From: Pyxicephalus adspersus
Lineage: Eukaryota; Chordata; Amphibia; Anura; Pyxicephalidae
NCBI RefSeq assembly: GCF_032062135.1
Contig: NC_092859.1
Coordinates: 85,061,899-85,125,898 of the forward strand
Length of the DNA: 64,000 nucleotides
Direction of reading: 5' to 3'
The position numbers were made by a program, and so were the translations under genes. Shown here piece after piece: positions 24,201 through 39,200 of the stretch. Position 1 is the stretch's first letter, and the number at the start of each line of letters is the position of its first letter. The notes under the pieces are model-generated. The model was not told the DNA's origin and ran no database searches. It saw nothing but the letters and a program-made list of their open reading frames with translations.

Positions 24201-27200
24201 TTTTCACATAGGTTCACATGGGTACTGGATGAATATTTACCTCAAATTTCCAATCTTGTGCAAAATAAATGAGAAAAGAAAGATTTGCTGTTCACATCCT
24301 CTTTATGTAAGTCTACCTTAAAGGAGAACTTCATTATTTAATACCAGCACCTTGGAAAATGAAAGTTTTGTTAGAAGTATGTATTGTATAGCACAGTTTA
24401 TAGATTGCTGCAGTTGACAGTATTTAATTCACAACACTGCATACAGAATGCAATGTTCAGAAATATTTAATGAACCGTTTACAATGCAGTGTTCAGGATT
24501 TTGCAATATACAAAAATATTTACAGACCGTATTGGTCATTAGTATGTACCATTCAACCCAGAGTGCAGCCTTTAAATATATGGAATATACAGCACAGCAT
24601 ACAAAGCGTAATGGTTTTCAGGATGTCTTTAAACATCTCTACAGCTCCATAGAATCGTCTCCCAAGAAAGGATAGCCACTTTTCTTAAACGGTTTAATCT
24701 CCCCAAACTAAAATCTAATCCTAAATTTTGGAGAAGCCCTTCATGACAGAAGAATTGGTAAACACGATAAAAATGACCTAAAATGGGAAGCTTGCCTGGT
24801 TTGGATGGCTTTTCTAATCTTTATTATAAAACTGTTAGCCTTATTTTGTTTATCAGTGTGATCCCTAAATCAGGGAAAGACAACTCAGAGAGTGCCAAAT
24901 ATAGGCCAATCTCTTTGATTAATTGTGACCTCAAAATCATGACGAAGATTCTTTCAGTACATCTGGGCTCCTTTTTAGGGGCTTACATCCAGCCGGATCA
25001 GGTGGGCTTCATGCTACATAGACAAGCACCAGACCAAATGAGTGCAATAGATCTTATTTCAGTAGTGAACACCTTCAGAAGGCCTTTGACAGTCTCCTGG
25101 CCTCTCCAGTCCTGGCCTACATATTTAGGGTCCTATCAAGCATGGACTTTGACCCTTTTTTCTTTAACCTACTGCTTTCTCTCCATGATGCCCTGCAAGC
25201 CAAAATATCCATAGGAGGTTTTTTTCTTCTGCCATCCCAGTTAGAAGGGGCACCAAACAGGGTTACCCTATTTCTCCACTCCTTTTTGCTTTGGCAATTG
25301 AACTTTTAGCGATTGCCATGTGCACCAACCAAAACAATAAAGGCATAAAATGTGATCAAGTTAAACACAAATGTGCTTTATTTGCAGACGACATAATAAT
25401 GTATGTCACATCTCCAATCACCACTCTTCCTAACCTTTTTAAACTTTTGGATGAGTTCGCCTTATGTTCCGGGCTATACATAATTAGATCTAAGTCCCAA
25501 GCCCTTAATATCAATATTCCAGCACAAATTATAGACATCATTAAAAGTAAATTTGATTTAAGCAGGGATGATAGTTCCCTCCAATATTTAGGTATCAAAA
25601 TGAGACCCTCTTATAACACTCTTTAAAGGTTGAATTACACACCCCTGTTTAGGAAAATTGCAGATCTTTAGCGTTGGTCCCAATCGCCCCTGTCCTGGCT
25701 AGGGCGGATCGCCACCACTAAAATGAATCTTCTATTTATTTTGTACCCTTCCGATACAAGTACCCCAGAAGGAGATTGCTCTCCTCCAAACTAAAATATT
25801 GAAATTGATATGGGCGGGTAAATAAAGCAGATATCGAAAATCCACATTGTTTGCTCCTAAACAACAGGGGGGACTGGGAGTCCCCAACCTAAAATACTAT
25901 TATGTGGCGGCACAGGTGGCTCAATTTTCACTGAGCACCCTGCTATGGGCCCGACCTCAATGGGTAGAGATAGAGAATCTCAATAGATTTCATGAATCCA
26001 TCGAATCTCTCATGTGGATAAAGAAAAGTGTGAAGTTATTAGCTGCCCCTCCCTCTCCCACTCTGTCCAGATAAGGGATAAATACCATAACCATCCAAAA
26101 CTTGCTTCTGCTCACACCTCTCTGGCGTAACCCAGAATTTCCTCCGGGTCTACACCCAAAACAATTCGATTGGTGGACCTCTAGGGGTTTTATGAGATTG
26201 AAAGACTTGATGTTCGGTCTGTACTTACTGGGAATATCGCTCCAGCAAACGAGAAATATATCCTATATCAATAATATATCGCGGAGGCTCCGAAACCCAT
26301 GCGATCTTCCCCATTTGAGAGCACCTCATAGTTACTACAAGAGGGCAGATTTCTATTATTTACCTGGCTCTAGTGTTTCCAACTAATAAACTCAAATATA
26401 TGTTGGACTGGGAATCTGAACTAGGAGTTTCATGGGATCTGGAGGAATGGTATGACCTGGTTTTCTTTCTACCCAAAGTTTCCTTGAACACAGCTCTGGT
26501 GGAGGCCAATTATAAAGTAATGCTTAAATGGTATCTGGTCCCAGATAGATTGGCTAAATTTTTCCCGTCAGTTTCCCCTCAGTGTTTCCGGGGTTGTGAT
26601 GCTAGAGGTTCTATGTTACATATCTGGTGATCATGTCCAATTGCTGGGAATTTTTGGAAAGAGGTGTTCAAATTGATCAGGACTTTGCAGTGTGAGGTCC
26701 GGAGCACTCCGAAGCAGCCTTATTTGGCAAATTGGATTTGGTCTTTCCTAAACCAGCACTAAAACTGACCAAGCTGATACTTTTGGCAGGTAGAATTTCC
26801 CTAGTCAAAGCAGGGAAAAGATTTATCTTGGTCATGGAGCCCTTAGCATGTCTACTTAGAGAAAGCCCCGATATTCGGGTCATCCCTATAGCAGATTCAT
26901 CTTACAAACTAATACTATTTGCAGACAATCTTTTATTGACTATCACTCAGCCAAGAATTTCACTACCCAATTTGACCCGAGTGCTTAAAATATTTGCTTT
27001 TCGATTTAGTGGTTATTGAACAGAAGTCGGTGGCTTTAAATGTGACTTTATCTGAACAGCTGTGTACTACGCTCAAAGAGGAATTCCCTTTTAAGTGGGC
27101 TCCATCCCATCTGGAATACCTAGGTATTAATCTGACCAACAAATATACAACATTATTATCCGCTAATTACCCTCCTTTATTTCTCCTTTTCAAGCAGTTG

Positions 27201-30200
27201 ATGAACAAATGGGAATCTCACCCTGTTTCTTTTCAAAATGACGATTCTTCCAAAACTATTATACTATGTTAGGACACTCCTGGTTCAGGTCCCTACGCAC
27301 ATGCTGGGTTGGGGATTCCCAATGTCTTAAAATATTATCAGGCTGCTCAAATAGCCCCGCTGACCTCCCTATTTGCTGGCCCTAAAGCCCCATCTTAGGT
27401 TCGATTGGAAAGGGATTTAGCCTTACCATTAGATACATGTTCTCTTCCTTGGCTTCCTCACAAGCAACGTCCTAACTCTAAAGGTGTTTATTTAGGACAA
27501 ATTCTCAAGGTATGGGATGATATCAGGTATTCAGCAGATTTCATGTCTCCCCATCTCTCACTTCTCCCAATCCAAAGAAACCCTCTCTTTCAGCCTGAAT
27601 TGGAATCCTCTGAAGCCTTTAATTAGTGGATAGACCACATTTATGGAACGGTTTTCTCTCTTCTAGGGAGGCGTTCTATACTCAGGGGTTTCGTACGGCA
27701 CATCAAGCCCCGGGTACTGAGATTTTTCGCTATCTACAGTTGAAACATTGTCTTGATTCTCTGACTAAAGGGACAGACTTATCGGTCAAATTCACTATGT
27801 TTGAACATATATGTTATAGAACGCCTCTATGCCCACAACTGATATCTTTATTGTATGCTAAACTGTCGGGTTAGTCACCGGGGCATCAATGCATTCTTAG
27901 CGAAAATGGCTAAATGCTCGACAAATGTACTAACCATAGAATCCGCTTTCATAGTTATGATGCGGTGGTACATGGTACCATCCAAAATGAAGCATATTTC
28001 CCCCATGATATCTCAGTTATGTTTTGGAGGCTGTCAGGAGCGATGTACGGACTCCCATATTTGGTTTCCTGTACTTCTGTTATTAGATTCTGGAGTAGAG
28101 TGTTTCCCTTGCTGAGTGCTGTTTTCTCAAAACAGGTACATAGGGACCCATGGGTAGCCCTCCTGCAATTTAAACCTTCTAATCTTTCTAATGTCCAATT
28201 CCAGTTGTGTGTACATATATTGATTGCAGCAACAACAAAAACAAACAACAAACCATAGCAAAACACTGGAAAACTCAAGCTATCCCATTTTTTGAAGATT
28301 CAAAACGCGTAGACAACACATTTCTTAATGAAAAACTTTCCAGTGTCCTGAATGGCTCACAGGAAAAAAATTTCTGCTATCTGGGAACCCTGGCAGCAGT
28401 ATTATCTCCCAAAGTGCAGTTAATGTGACAACCCTCTAGGTATGGACTACAATTTACATGGTGTTTTATACAATGTCTTCCTAGACTTATCATTTTCCCC
28501 CCTTCTGTCTTCTGTTAATTTATTTGTATTGTTTTTGTTTTCTTTTTTGTTTGAAGTTGCACTGGAAATTTTATTTTTGTACATTTAGTATTGTGCTATG
28601 ACTTCTAATATGCACATTGTATTGTATCTATATTTTTGTTATGCAAAATTTGTTGAAAAAACCTTAATAAAAACTATTGAAACCAAACCTCTGGACCCAA
28701 TCTATACTAAATTGGGTTATGATAAACGATAAACTCTCTCACACATTAAATAATTGCCTGGTTAAGATTGATGACATCTGGGAGCTTTGGATTTCCCTTA
28801 TTAGTGCTTAAGAGGGGATCTCTCATGATTTTTTTTTTTTTACGGATGCTACGAAGTCTTTCCCTTTTTTCCCTTTGTTATTTTTCCTTATTCTACTTTC
28901 TACTATTTTAGACATTTCGCTTTCGCTCTCCTCTCCCCTTGTTAACTTTTTAACCCTCTGTTAAATTCTTTTGCTTCTCCCCTTTTACTCTTGTATTTTT
29001 CATATTGTTGACCCATATCATGTCTTTGATTGAGACACACAAGGTGTGTGGCTTTGCCCGATTCTAACTCTTCCCCACCACATGTTTTTGTTTAAAATGT
29101 CTTTAAAACTCATAAAAAGCTGTATGGATCTTTTGAAAATTAAAGTCAGTGCAGCCTCACCCTAACTGAAATGCCGTTTGTGAGTAACATTACCTGGTAA
29201 TGATCTTTGTGTTTGTGTTTTTTTTTTATATTGTATACCGACAGAAAAAAATGCAAGTTTAGATGAGAATACACTAATACTTTGTACAGCAGAAATATGA
29301 TGTATCTCTTTCTCTATCACTCTCTTTTTCAAATATATGTCTCCTTTAACATAGGAATATATCTATTTCTAGCTTTACATCCCGCAGACTGTCATGGAAT
29401 GCTGTATTTAAATCTTCAGATATTTTTCCATTTTAGTTCTTAAATACATAACTTTACATTTATCCACATTAAACTTTATCACTTAGATGACCCAAGTTCA
29501 TTTTGTCTGGGTCAGTCTGTAGGTTCTGTTGGGCAAGAGTAAATTATCATAGAGGTTTTGGGTTAGCAAGCTTTGGGTTTGTATTGATTGCAAATGTTTG
29601 ACATCAGTTTGAGATGCTTCTGAGATAATATTTTAGAATTCATTGACAGGCATTCTCATATACTTGAAGCAATTAGCTAATTTGTCTACTGATAATACTC
29701 ATTGTATTTTATCACTTTTAAAATATTTAACATTTTTTGAAAATAAATCTAGAAAAATCCAAGATGCCAGTGAAAAAAGAATAAGTACTCTACATATAAA
29801 GAAGACATATATTTATAAAACAGGGAATCTGACATTCTCTCAAAAAATTCCAAGGTGGGAATCAATTACTGCCATTAAAACACCTAGAGGACCTGGAGGA
29901 TTTCCATGAGGAAATGTTTGAGAGAATGCCTGATTCTCTGTTTTATAAACCTGACCCTAAATAGTTTATAAATCAATGTCAATGTTTTTTGAAAAATACA
30001 TGCTTTTTAAAAAGTAATTAGTATGGGTTTGTTCCCACAGACCCCCTGAACACCCCTTCCCCCCCATCCTGCAATACTACTTGCAATACCACATATGGAG
30101 GCTTTCCAATTACCATAAAAAGTTTGTGAGAATGTAACATGTATATATTTCTCATTTTTGGCCATACCTAATCTTGTGCAAAATATTAAAAACATAACTG

Positions 30201-33200
30201 TATCCTACAAGTAGTAAGGAAATAAATCAAAATCCTGCTGTCATTTTTTTGGAAATCTCAAAACTTCATGGTGAGAGGAATCTGATTCAGGAACTATTGC
30301 AGACAGATCTCTCTGCTTGAGTCCCAAGTACATATCAGAAACCAGGAGGTATCTGAATTCACTCCAGCTGTAAATGATTTAACACTTAAAGGCCTAATTA
30401 TTTTTTTAGTTTAAATCAGCAAAATACATTCTAGATGCAATAAAACAAATAGTGTGAAGTTTATATTTTTTCCCCACAGAGTAGAAAATCCCATTCCATC
30501 TCAGTATGTAGCATGCAGTAAAGAATGTTGATGTCTATGGGATGTAGTGGTCTCTCTGCAGATGTCTGACACAATCCCTGATGCTCTCCATTCAGCATTG
30601 GGTATGGGCTTTGTTGATTGCAGAGTTATAAGTCTGATTCAGGGTGGGCACATTGGACCTTTGCACAGTCCCCTGCTTCAGCATATGGCCTGGATAGTGA
30701 CACTCGGGATGTAAAACTGTGGAACTATGAATGTTGGATCAAGGTATACATCTGTAGAGGGGGAGGGTGGGTTACATAAATTCAAATGAGAAGGGCACTT
30801 TAATTTAATCTACATTTATCCTTTGCTTTGTTTCCCAGCACTGCCAGGGCTACCCCGAAACCTCTGTGCATCTGTATTTTAGAGATAAAGCATACATTAT
30901 ATTAAGTATTATAGGTACATTTGGAAAAAGATGGCGTTGCTTTCCAAAAGGCAGCTAAAGAAATATAGCTGCAGTTAAAGTAGCTGAAGTACTTTTGTGT
31001 AAAATAATTTATTAATCTAGAAAAGGTAGCATACCACAAAAAAGTAAAACACCCCAGAAATAGAACCCTGTGTGACAGTGCAGACAGACCTCCATAACAG
31101 CCCCAAGGTGCACACAGACCTTCAGCACAGACTTAGTGATTAACTTCAGTGACAGACCCCCAGTGCTGACAAACCTCAGTCATACAACTTCAGTGGAGAC
31201 CTTGGTGACAGACCCCATTGCAGACCTCAGTGACCGATCTTAGTGTGAACTTCAGTGACAAACCCCGGTGCAGACTTTAGTGACAGACTTCTCCCCCAGT
31301 GCAAACAAATATCAGTCACAGACCTTCAGTGCAGACCTCAGTGACAAACCCGCGGAACAGACCTTGGTGACAGACCCCTATGCAGACCTTAGTGAAAGAT
31401 CTTAGTGTGGACTAAACCCCAGTTCAGACTTTAGAGACAGACCATTATCAGTCACAGAAGTCATTGACAAATCTGCAGCAGAGACCTCAGGGACAGATTC
31501 CAGTGCAGGCCTTAATAAAAGACCCCTCAGTAATAGTTATCAGTGGCAGGCCCCCAGTGCAGACAAACTTCAGTCACAGACCTCCAGTGCAGACGTCGGT
31601 GACAGACCCCATTGCAGACCTCAGTGACAGACCTCCGTGTGAATGTAATGACAGACCTGACAGAGCTCAATTCTAGATTCTTCCGTGCAGAGCTCAATGG
31701 CAGAACCAGTGAAAGACCTCAGTACAAAACTCTGCGGCAGATACCAGTGCAGGCCTCAGTGGCCTAGTCCTGAATAACAAATATCAGTATTGGACCTCTG
31801 TGACAGACCTTTGTTCACAGAACCCTGTGTAGACTTCAATAAAATAACACCCCAGTGACAGACCCTTAGTGCAGAATCCCAGAAACAGACCCCAGTGTAG
31901 ATCTCAGTGGCGGACCCCTCAGTGCAGATTTTGGTGACAAATCCTCAGTCATAAAAACCAGTGCAATGACAGACACCGGTACAGAGCTCAGTGACACTAC
32001 ACAAAATCCCATTGCATCCACATGTATTTTTGTAACACATTGCTATAGCTTTCTAGTGAAAGCTTTCTCTTGGCTTACTTTCATTGTAGAATTCTGTTTT
32101 GCCCTGTGTCGAAGTTTCTTTGCCCTCTGTTGTATTATGTGTTCGGAAACTGAAGCAAATCCCAACTGAAGTATGTCACATTTTCCTCCCTACACAGCCT
32201 GAAGCTTGCTCACAGCCAGCCGAGGCTTATCCTAATTGTTAAAATCTGCAATGTAATTTTTAAACCAGTTACACTTTACAAAGCAACATGCACTGATACA
32301 ATGGTGACATTGAGTGTATATATGCTTTATGGTTTGTTTTGATGGATTCCTATAACTGACCAACAGAAATACTTGAAAACAAATATATATTGAGCAGGAC
32401 ATTGAAAAATACCTGCTCATTGGTTGCTCATGTCTCTCTCAGTTCATTTATTCATACCTCTTCTATGCCAGTTTTTTTCTTTAGGTAATGCTAGTCAGAA
32501 GTGTTACACTTCTAATTCACATCACAGAGTTTTTCTATACAAAGTACATTTGTGGAATGGGTTAAATGAGGCATAAACAGTCAATAAAGTTTTAATTACA
32601 AAAGCATTTTAATTCTCCTCCCTTTTAACGTGCATGCACTATTGATTATAAATTCGTTAGAACATAATCGGGCATTTGGACTTTAGTGTGCCCGGGGTGT
32701 TTTATCCAAGACTTCAAAGCCCTTCTGTAAGTCCTAAGAACAAAGGCTTAATAGTTTGAAGCCTGTCCAACATCAGTCTGTACCAGCTAGCCATGTGTCT
32801 TACCTTTCAAGGCATGGATTAACCTTCTTGCAAGCTGAGAACTCTTTCTAGCCAAATGAGCTAAATACCTATCACTGCAAAATGACATTAGAAAACATTG
32901 GGATGTGTTTATATCAAGTTTTAGGAAAGTTATCAGGTAAATGTGAGGGTGCAGTCTAGAATATACAAGTGTGATTTGTGCATTATCTGGTAAACCAGTT
33001 CTTAATTAGTTCTGTATTATATTTGAAGAAGTTAGGGCTTGATCACATTTGTTGTGAAGTGGTACGATTACCACTGCAGGGCAAACGCAGCCACCTCCAT
33101 CTTCTCCACCTCTATTATCTTTTCTCCTAGTGGCTGACAGCCAGAGCCCAAAAAGAAACAATACCCCCAGATGCTGCAAGTAACATGCACCTTTGGAATA

Positions 33201-36200
33201 TACATTGGGTCTGGGCTTGTGAATGCTACCACTTATCATTAAACATCAATAAACACACAATTCCAAGCTCTATAATTAATCGTTTTGTCATACCCCCTCT
33301 GTTTGTGAAATTGTAATGTAAGTCATATAAGGAAGGCATTAGTGCCATCAAACATAGTTCTGTTAACTTTTCACAATAGACTTGTCTTAGGAAAAAGCTA
33401 GAGTAATCATATATCAAATGGTGAAGCCTAATTAAGTGAGTGGCATGCCAATAAAGGTAGAAATGAGACAGGGTGTGACGAGCAATATTAAGGAGCCTGG
33501 CAGCAAGATCTTGTATTTATTGGAGAAGGGACAGTTGAGGTTATGAAAGGCAAAGCGTATGAAAAGTGGTAAATTTTCATCTGATGAAAAGCAAAAATTC
33601 CAACCTTTGCAGCAAATTCTTAACACTGAATATAACTGTGGAAATCCTCCCACATAAAGCAAGTGTTTTTTATTGCCTAAACTGGAAGATATTTGAGGGA
33701 ATATTTAGTGCTATATTTTGTTATTTTCGTTATAAATATATATTCATTTTTTTTCCTTTTTAAAGCAATCACATTATAACATGTTATATGTTTGTTGCAT
33801 TTCATTTTGTATTAAACGTTAACACATATCATCATAATCATCATAAACATGCACTGACGCGTGACATTAAGTGTATATGTGCTTTATGATGTGTTGACAT
33901 GCATTTCAATGGGTTCCCATTATTTGGGATGGAAAACACATCAAGCCAAGGTGTCAACCAAACACTGGACATTTGCCACTGAGACAGATGTTAACAATGA
34001 TACATTTCCCTTGAACTCTCATTCAGGTGACAACTCCAAAATGCTGGATTTCTCATCAATATTTGTCCTGGTGACAAACGTCACAATAAAAAAAAAATGC
34101 ACCCCCCCCATTCAAAACAAACAAAAATGTTTTGGTTAAATATACACAGTAATAACAAATGTATTTGTAGTTATCTTTATTATCAAATAATGACACCTTA
34201 TAGAATTTATTCTATGAAAAATCAAAGGGTAATATGTAAAATGTCTTAAAAAAGCCCATTACCCCCTGCCAGTTCAGATTGGTGTTTGTTGGAAGTGCAG
34301 GTGTATATGAATTAATAACGTTCATTATATTTCATGAATATTTGCTGATTTGTGTTATAGGCTGAATATTATTATGAGTTTCTATCTCTTCGCTCTCTGG
34401 ATAAAGGAATCATGGCAGATCCAACTGTAAATATGCCATTACTGGGTACTGTCCCACACAGGGCTTCAGGTATGTCATCCTAAGTGCATTTTAATTGTAT
34501 ATTTCATCTATTCTTTTTGTATTTAATTCACTTTGTATTCCACAGCTTCCTGCCATTACATCATTATTTTCTTTCATTTATTAAATGCCAAAGAAAACAC
34601 AGATGCATGGAAAGCAACACTAATCTATAAAAAGATATATGCATAGATTGGATACAGGTTTACTTTGACGCTCTATGTGCTTACCAGTGCTTTAGGTTGG
34701 CTGCTGACTGTTGAACTATCTCTGTAGAATGTATCATGTATTTAGTGTGATGTGTGGACCCAATACACTGATGTTCTATTTATATCTGAACAAACAGGAT
34801 GAGGTTTTAGCCAATGTGTATTTTAATGGGAACAAACAGCTATTGGAAACTCATTTTGTAACTAAAGTTTACTAAAGTCACTTTAAATAATATTATGTAT
34901 TTTTCTAGATACAACCTAAAACAACCTAAAATAAATAATTATTGTGTTATGAATTCCCAATTTGACATTGTCAGCATTTTCTTATAAAGGCCACATACAA
35001 AAAATAGTAGCACACAGCAGACAATGAACTTTCATTCTTCCAGGGAGGCAGGCCCACCTACTTCAATTTGTAGGTTCCCCCAACAAAACTCAATAATCCA
35101 AAAATGCATATGGCACATGGACCATCCATAAAGCCAAATTTAGTTTTGAATAAAAATGTGAGAAATAAAGTCAGACTGAATAAAAACTTGTTGTACATAA
35201 CGTTTTTCTTTGCACTGACCAGGTAAATAAGTCTGTTTTTTTAATATTTACAATGTATTGAAGATAAAGCAAGAAGATTGGTATGTTGGGTCCTCATCTC
35301 AGTTTTGAGTTTAGTAAACCTAAAGTATATAGTGTAATGGTTGACTTCAGATTCGTTGATGTTCCACCCAAAATTTGCAGTACCTTTGTTTTTGAACCAA
35401 CTAAAGCTTGACCCCAACTAACAGTTTTTCTAGGCATATATGAAAAGAAATAATTTTTATTTCTGTCTGTGAACCACACCTGGGGAGATCACAAGAGAAC
35501 ACAGACAGCAATAGAAAAAGCACTATCCCCTCTAAACTCTACTAAAATGTATTTTTGTCTCTGTCCCCATTGGAGTGATTTCTTATTACTTTATTCCTGA
35601 TACAAAGGGAGGGAAACTCTTTCAAGCAGAGACACATTTAGCAATAGAAACTGCATTATAACATTAACCATTTCCAAATTATAAAAAACAAATTTTCCAC
35701 TAAAGATAGAGTTTAAAGCTACTTTGTCAGAGTGTATAAAAAATGTCAACAAGCACATCCTGCAAAACAGAGATTTATACGCATCTGTCCCAGTGCTGTT
35801 TCCCCTGATCATCACTACGCTCCCTGATTAAAAACTTCAAATTTGACAGTTCTAAGAGTGTCCAGTATTTGCATCCCCCACTACACAATGAGGTTTTTTT
35901 CTGCTGACCCTTACATCAATAATGTGTCCTGTATTGATGTTTGAGCCTGCAAGAGGAACCATTGATTGCAGTACAGGAGCAGGCATCCGAAACATTCAGG
36001 TGTGTATCAGAGAAAAGTCCTTTGTTTTGCAAGAGAACAAACATCCAGGGAACAAATGGCAGAACCTGTGAGTATAACCCCTATTCTTTTGCAGGTTGAG
36101 CTTTTAACTTTGAAATTAACAAAGCAAAACATAATGCATGTACAAGGGTCAGGAAGAATTCACTGCATTTTGTATGGCAAAATAAATCAACCTTTACTTA

Positions 36201-39200
36201 GCATATATACTCAAATATAAACCAAGATCCCCCCCCTCAAAAAAAGGGAAAAGAAACTCAGTTTAAACTCTGGTAACAACAGTAGATGGGGCTGTGTCCT
36301 TATGTAACCGTGTAACAAACTCTTGCTGTTGAAGTGAAGAGACATTTACACATTTTATGAAATTTGTTACACATTTTACATCTACTGGTGGCCAACACTA
36401 ATGCACTAAAGATCGTTTAAGAGCCAGTGACCTGCCATAACCAACTCAAACCTGTAAAAAGGGAGAGAAAATTAAAAATCCAATGGGCTCAGTCTGTTAA
36501 TCTTTTCCCTATTTTACAAGCTTAAGAATTTTGTTTTTTCAGTTGGTTATAATGGGTCACTTGTTTCTAAAGGATCATTTGTGTAGTATTGTTGGCCACC
36601 AGTAGATAAGGCTGCACCCTAATGTAAAGTGTGTAACAAGCTATAATAATATCTAAGATGGCAAGAGATTGTTATACACGTTATATGAGAACATGGCACC
36701 ATCTAGTGGTGTGACCTGATTATAAACCAAATTTCTTTAGACATACAATACACTAAGGCCACTTTCTTGTGTTTGAATGTGACTGAAAACAGCTCTGCTT
36801 AGGCATCAAAAAGGAAAATACAATTGGCAAAACAATGCAAAAGGAAATAAAATGGAAAAAGGAAAACAGTGATTTTTGAAAACTTGCCTAACTAGTCTGG
36901 GTATTTTCAAGTGGAACTAAAGCTAAAAATATGTAAAATTGGGACCAGACAGGTGCTTTATTGTAGCAGGGACATTGCCTGTCCCTTTCTGCAAGAAAGA
37001 CCTGTTTTTTTGTAGATTTTTTAAGTTACTTAAATGTATTCATCTTCTTATGTTTCAGTTGTTCAGGTTGGTTTTCCGTGCCTTGGCAATCAAGATGGAG
37101 TGGCAGCATTTGAGGTTAATATCATTGTTATGAATTCAGAAGGAAATGTTATTCTTCAGACTCCACAAAATGCAATCTTTTTCAAGACTTGCCAGCAAGG
37201 TAATGGTAATAATTTACAGCTAAAATTTTCATCCTGTGTATCTGTGTGTAATGTAAATAAATACTGAAGCAGCTAGCATAAATAAATACACTGTGTTTTT
37301 ACTGTACAAGTATCTTTACAATTAAACTGTGTGACCACCTACCTATATAAAAATTATAAGGACAGATTCAGTATTTGTGCACATTATCACTGTCCTAAAA
37401 AGAGCTTTCTGTATCGTTGACAAGTTAGTAGTTTTCTTTATGCTGGCTGTGCATGCAGTTGGTTTGGGAAATCCTTCTGCTGCTGTACTGGTGGAAAGAC
37501 CCTGGAACTCTCAGTTATGATGGATTGTTTTTGACAATTTAAATTTGTGTTATGTTGTTATTTTGTTATGTTGCAACCTTATAATAAAATAGTTTAAATT
37601 CCATTTTTTTCTTCTTTATCTACACTCACCACTCCATAATGACAAAGTAAAAACGGAATTTGACTTTTTAGTAAATGTATTAAAAAGAAAAAACTGAAAT
37701 ATCGCATATGTATTAAGACCTTTTGCAACAACACTTGAAATTTAGCTGAGGTGTCTCCCATTTCTCTTGATCACTGCTGAGATGTTGCTGCACATTAATT
37801 AAAGCCCCCCTGTGGTACATTTAATTGACTGGAAATGATTGGAAAGGCACACATCCCTCTATAGAAGGCTGCATAGCTGACAATGCATATCAAACAAAAG
37901 ACAAGCCGTGAGGTCAAAGGAACTGTCTGCAGAGTTCAGAGACAGAATTTTTGCACAGCACAGATCTGGGTACAGGCTACAAAAAATGTCCCCTTCAATG
38001 AAGATATTCAAGAGCACAGTGGCCTCAATAATTCTCAGATGGAAGAAGTTTGGCACATGCAAGAGCTGGTAGGCCGGCCAAATTGAGCAATTGAAGGAGA
38101 AGCTCCTTAGTGAGAGAGATGACCAAGAACCCGATGGTCACTCTGACTGAGCTCCAGATATCCTGTGTGGAGATGGGACAAAGTTCCAGAAGGAGAACCA
38201 TAACTTTAGCCCTTCAACAACTGTCCAGACCAAAGCCTAACTTGTGCAAAACACATGAAAGCCCACTTGCAGTTTGCAACAAAGCAAGCTGGTCTAATGA
38301 ATCCAAAAATAAACTCATTTCCAAACGTTATGTCTGGAGGAAACCAGGCAAAGCTCATCATCTGCCCAATACAATCTCGACAGTGAAGCATGGTGGTGGC
38401 AGCATTATGCTTTGGGGTGGTTTTTAAGCAGCGGGGCTGGGAGTCTGGTCAGGGGTGATGGAAAGCTAAGTAGAGCAATGTACATAGATATCCAATGAAA
38501 ACCTGTTCCATGTGTTTAGGACCTCTGATTGGGCCCAAGGTTCACCTTCCAACATGACAATGACTCAAGGTACACAGTGAATACAGCACAGGAGTGGTTT
38601 TGGGGCAACTCTGTGAATGTCCCAGAGTGGCCCAGCCAGAGCCCTTACTTGAACCCATTTGAACATCTCTGTAGAGACTGGAAATGCTTGCTCAAGAATA
38701 TTGGCAGAAAATCCCCCAATCCAGGTCTGCAAAGCTTGTTGCATCATACCCAAAAAGACTTGAGGTTGCAATTGCTGTCAAAAGTGCTTCAACTAAGTAT
38801 TAACTAAGGGTCTAAATAATTGAAATATGTGATACTTCAGTTTAATAAAACTTTTAATAAACTTTTCAAAATTTTGTTTTCACATTGTCATTATGGGGTA
38901 CCCAGCATAGATTAATAATAAAAAAATAATGTAAACAATTGTAGCAACAATTGTAGCAGTGGTATCTCCATCAATCTCTCATAACTACTGTACATATATA
39001 TACTATATAGTTATGAGCTTGGAAACAACAAGGACAACATTCTTTGTACAAAAGTTCTGAAAAAAATACTTACCATCAACAATAAACATGACATTGTATT
39101 ATTTTCCCTTTTTAAGCTAAATGTCCAGGAGGATGTAGAAATGGAGGCTACTGTAATGAAAGGCATGTCTGTGAATGTCCAGATGGGTTTTATGGGCCAC

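Noticed and set aside
28290..28320. Possible fifth hammerhead-like site (AAAACGCGTAG)
   Set aside because: The second box is present but there is no CTGANGA-like box or stem at the right distance.
31070..31985. CRISPR-like array
   Set aside because: The repeats are tandem and degenerate with no constant repeat/unique spacer alternation, and the DNA is vertebrate.
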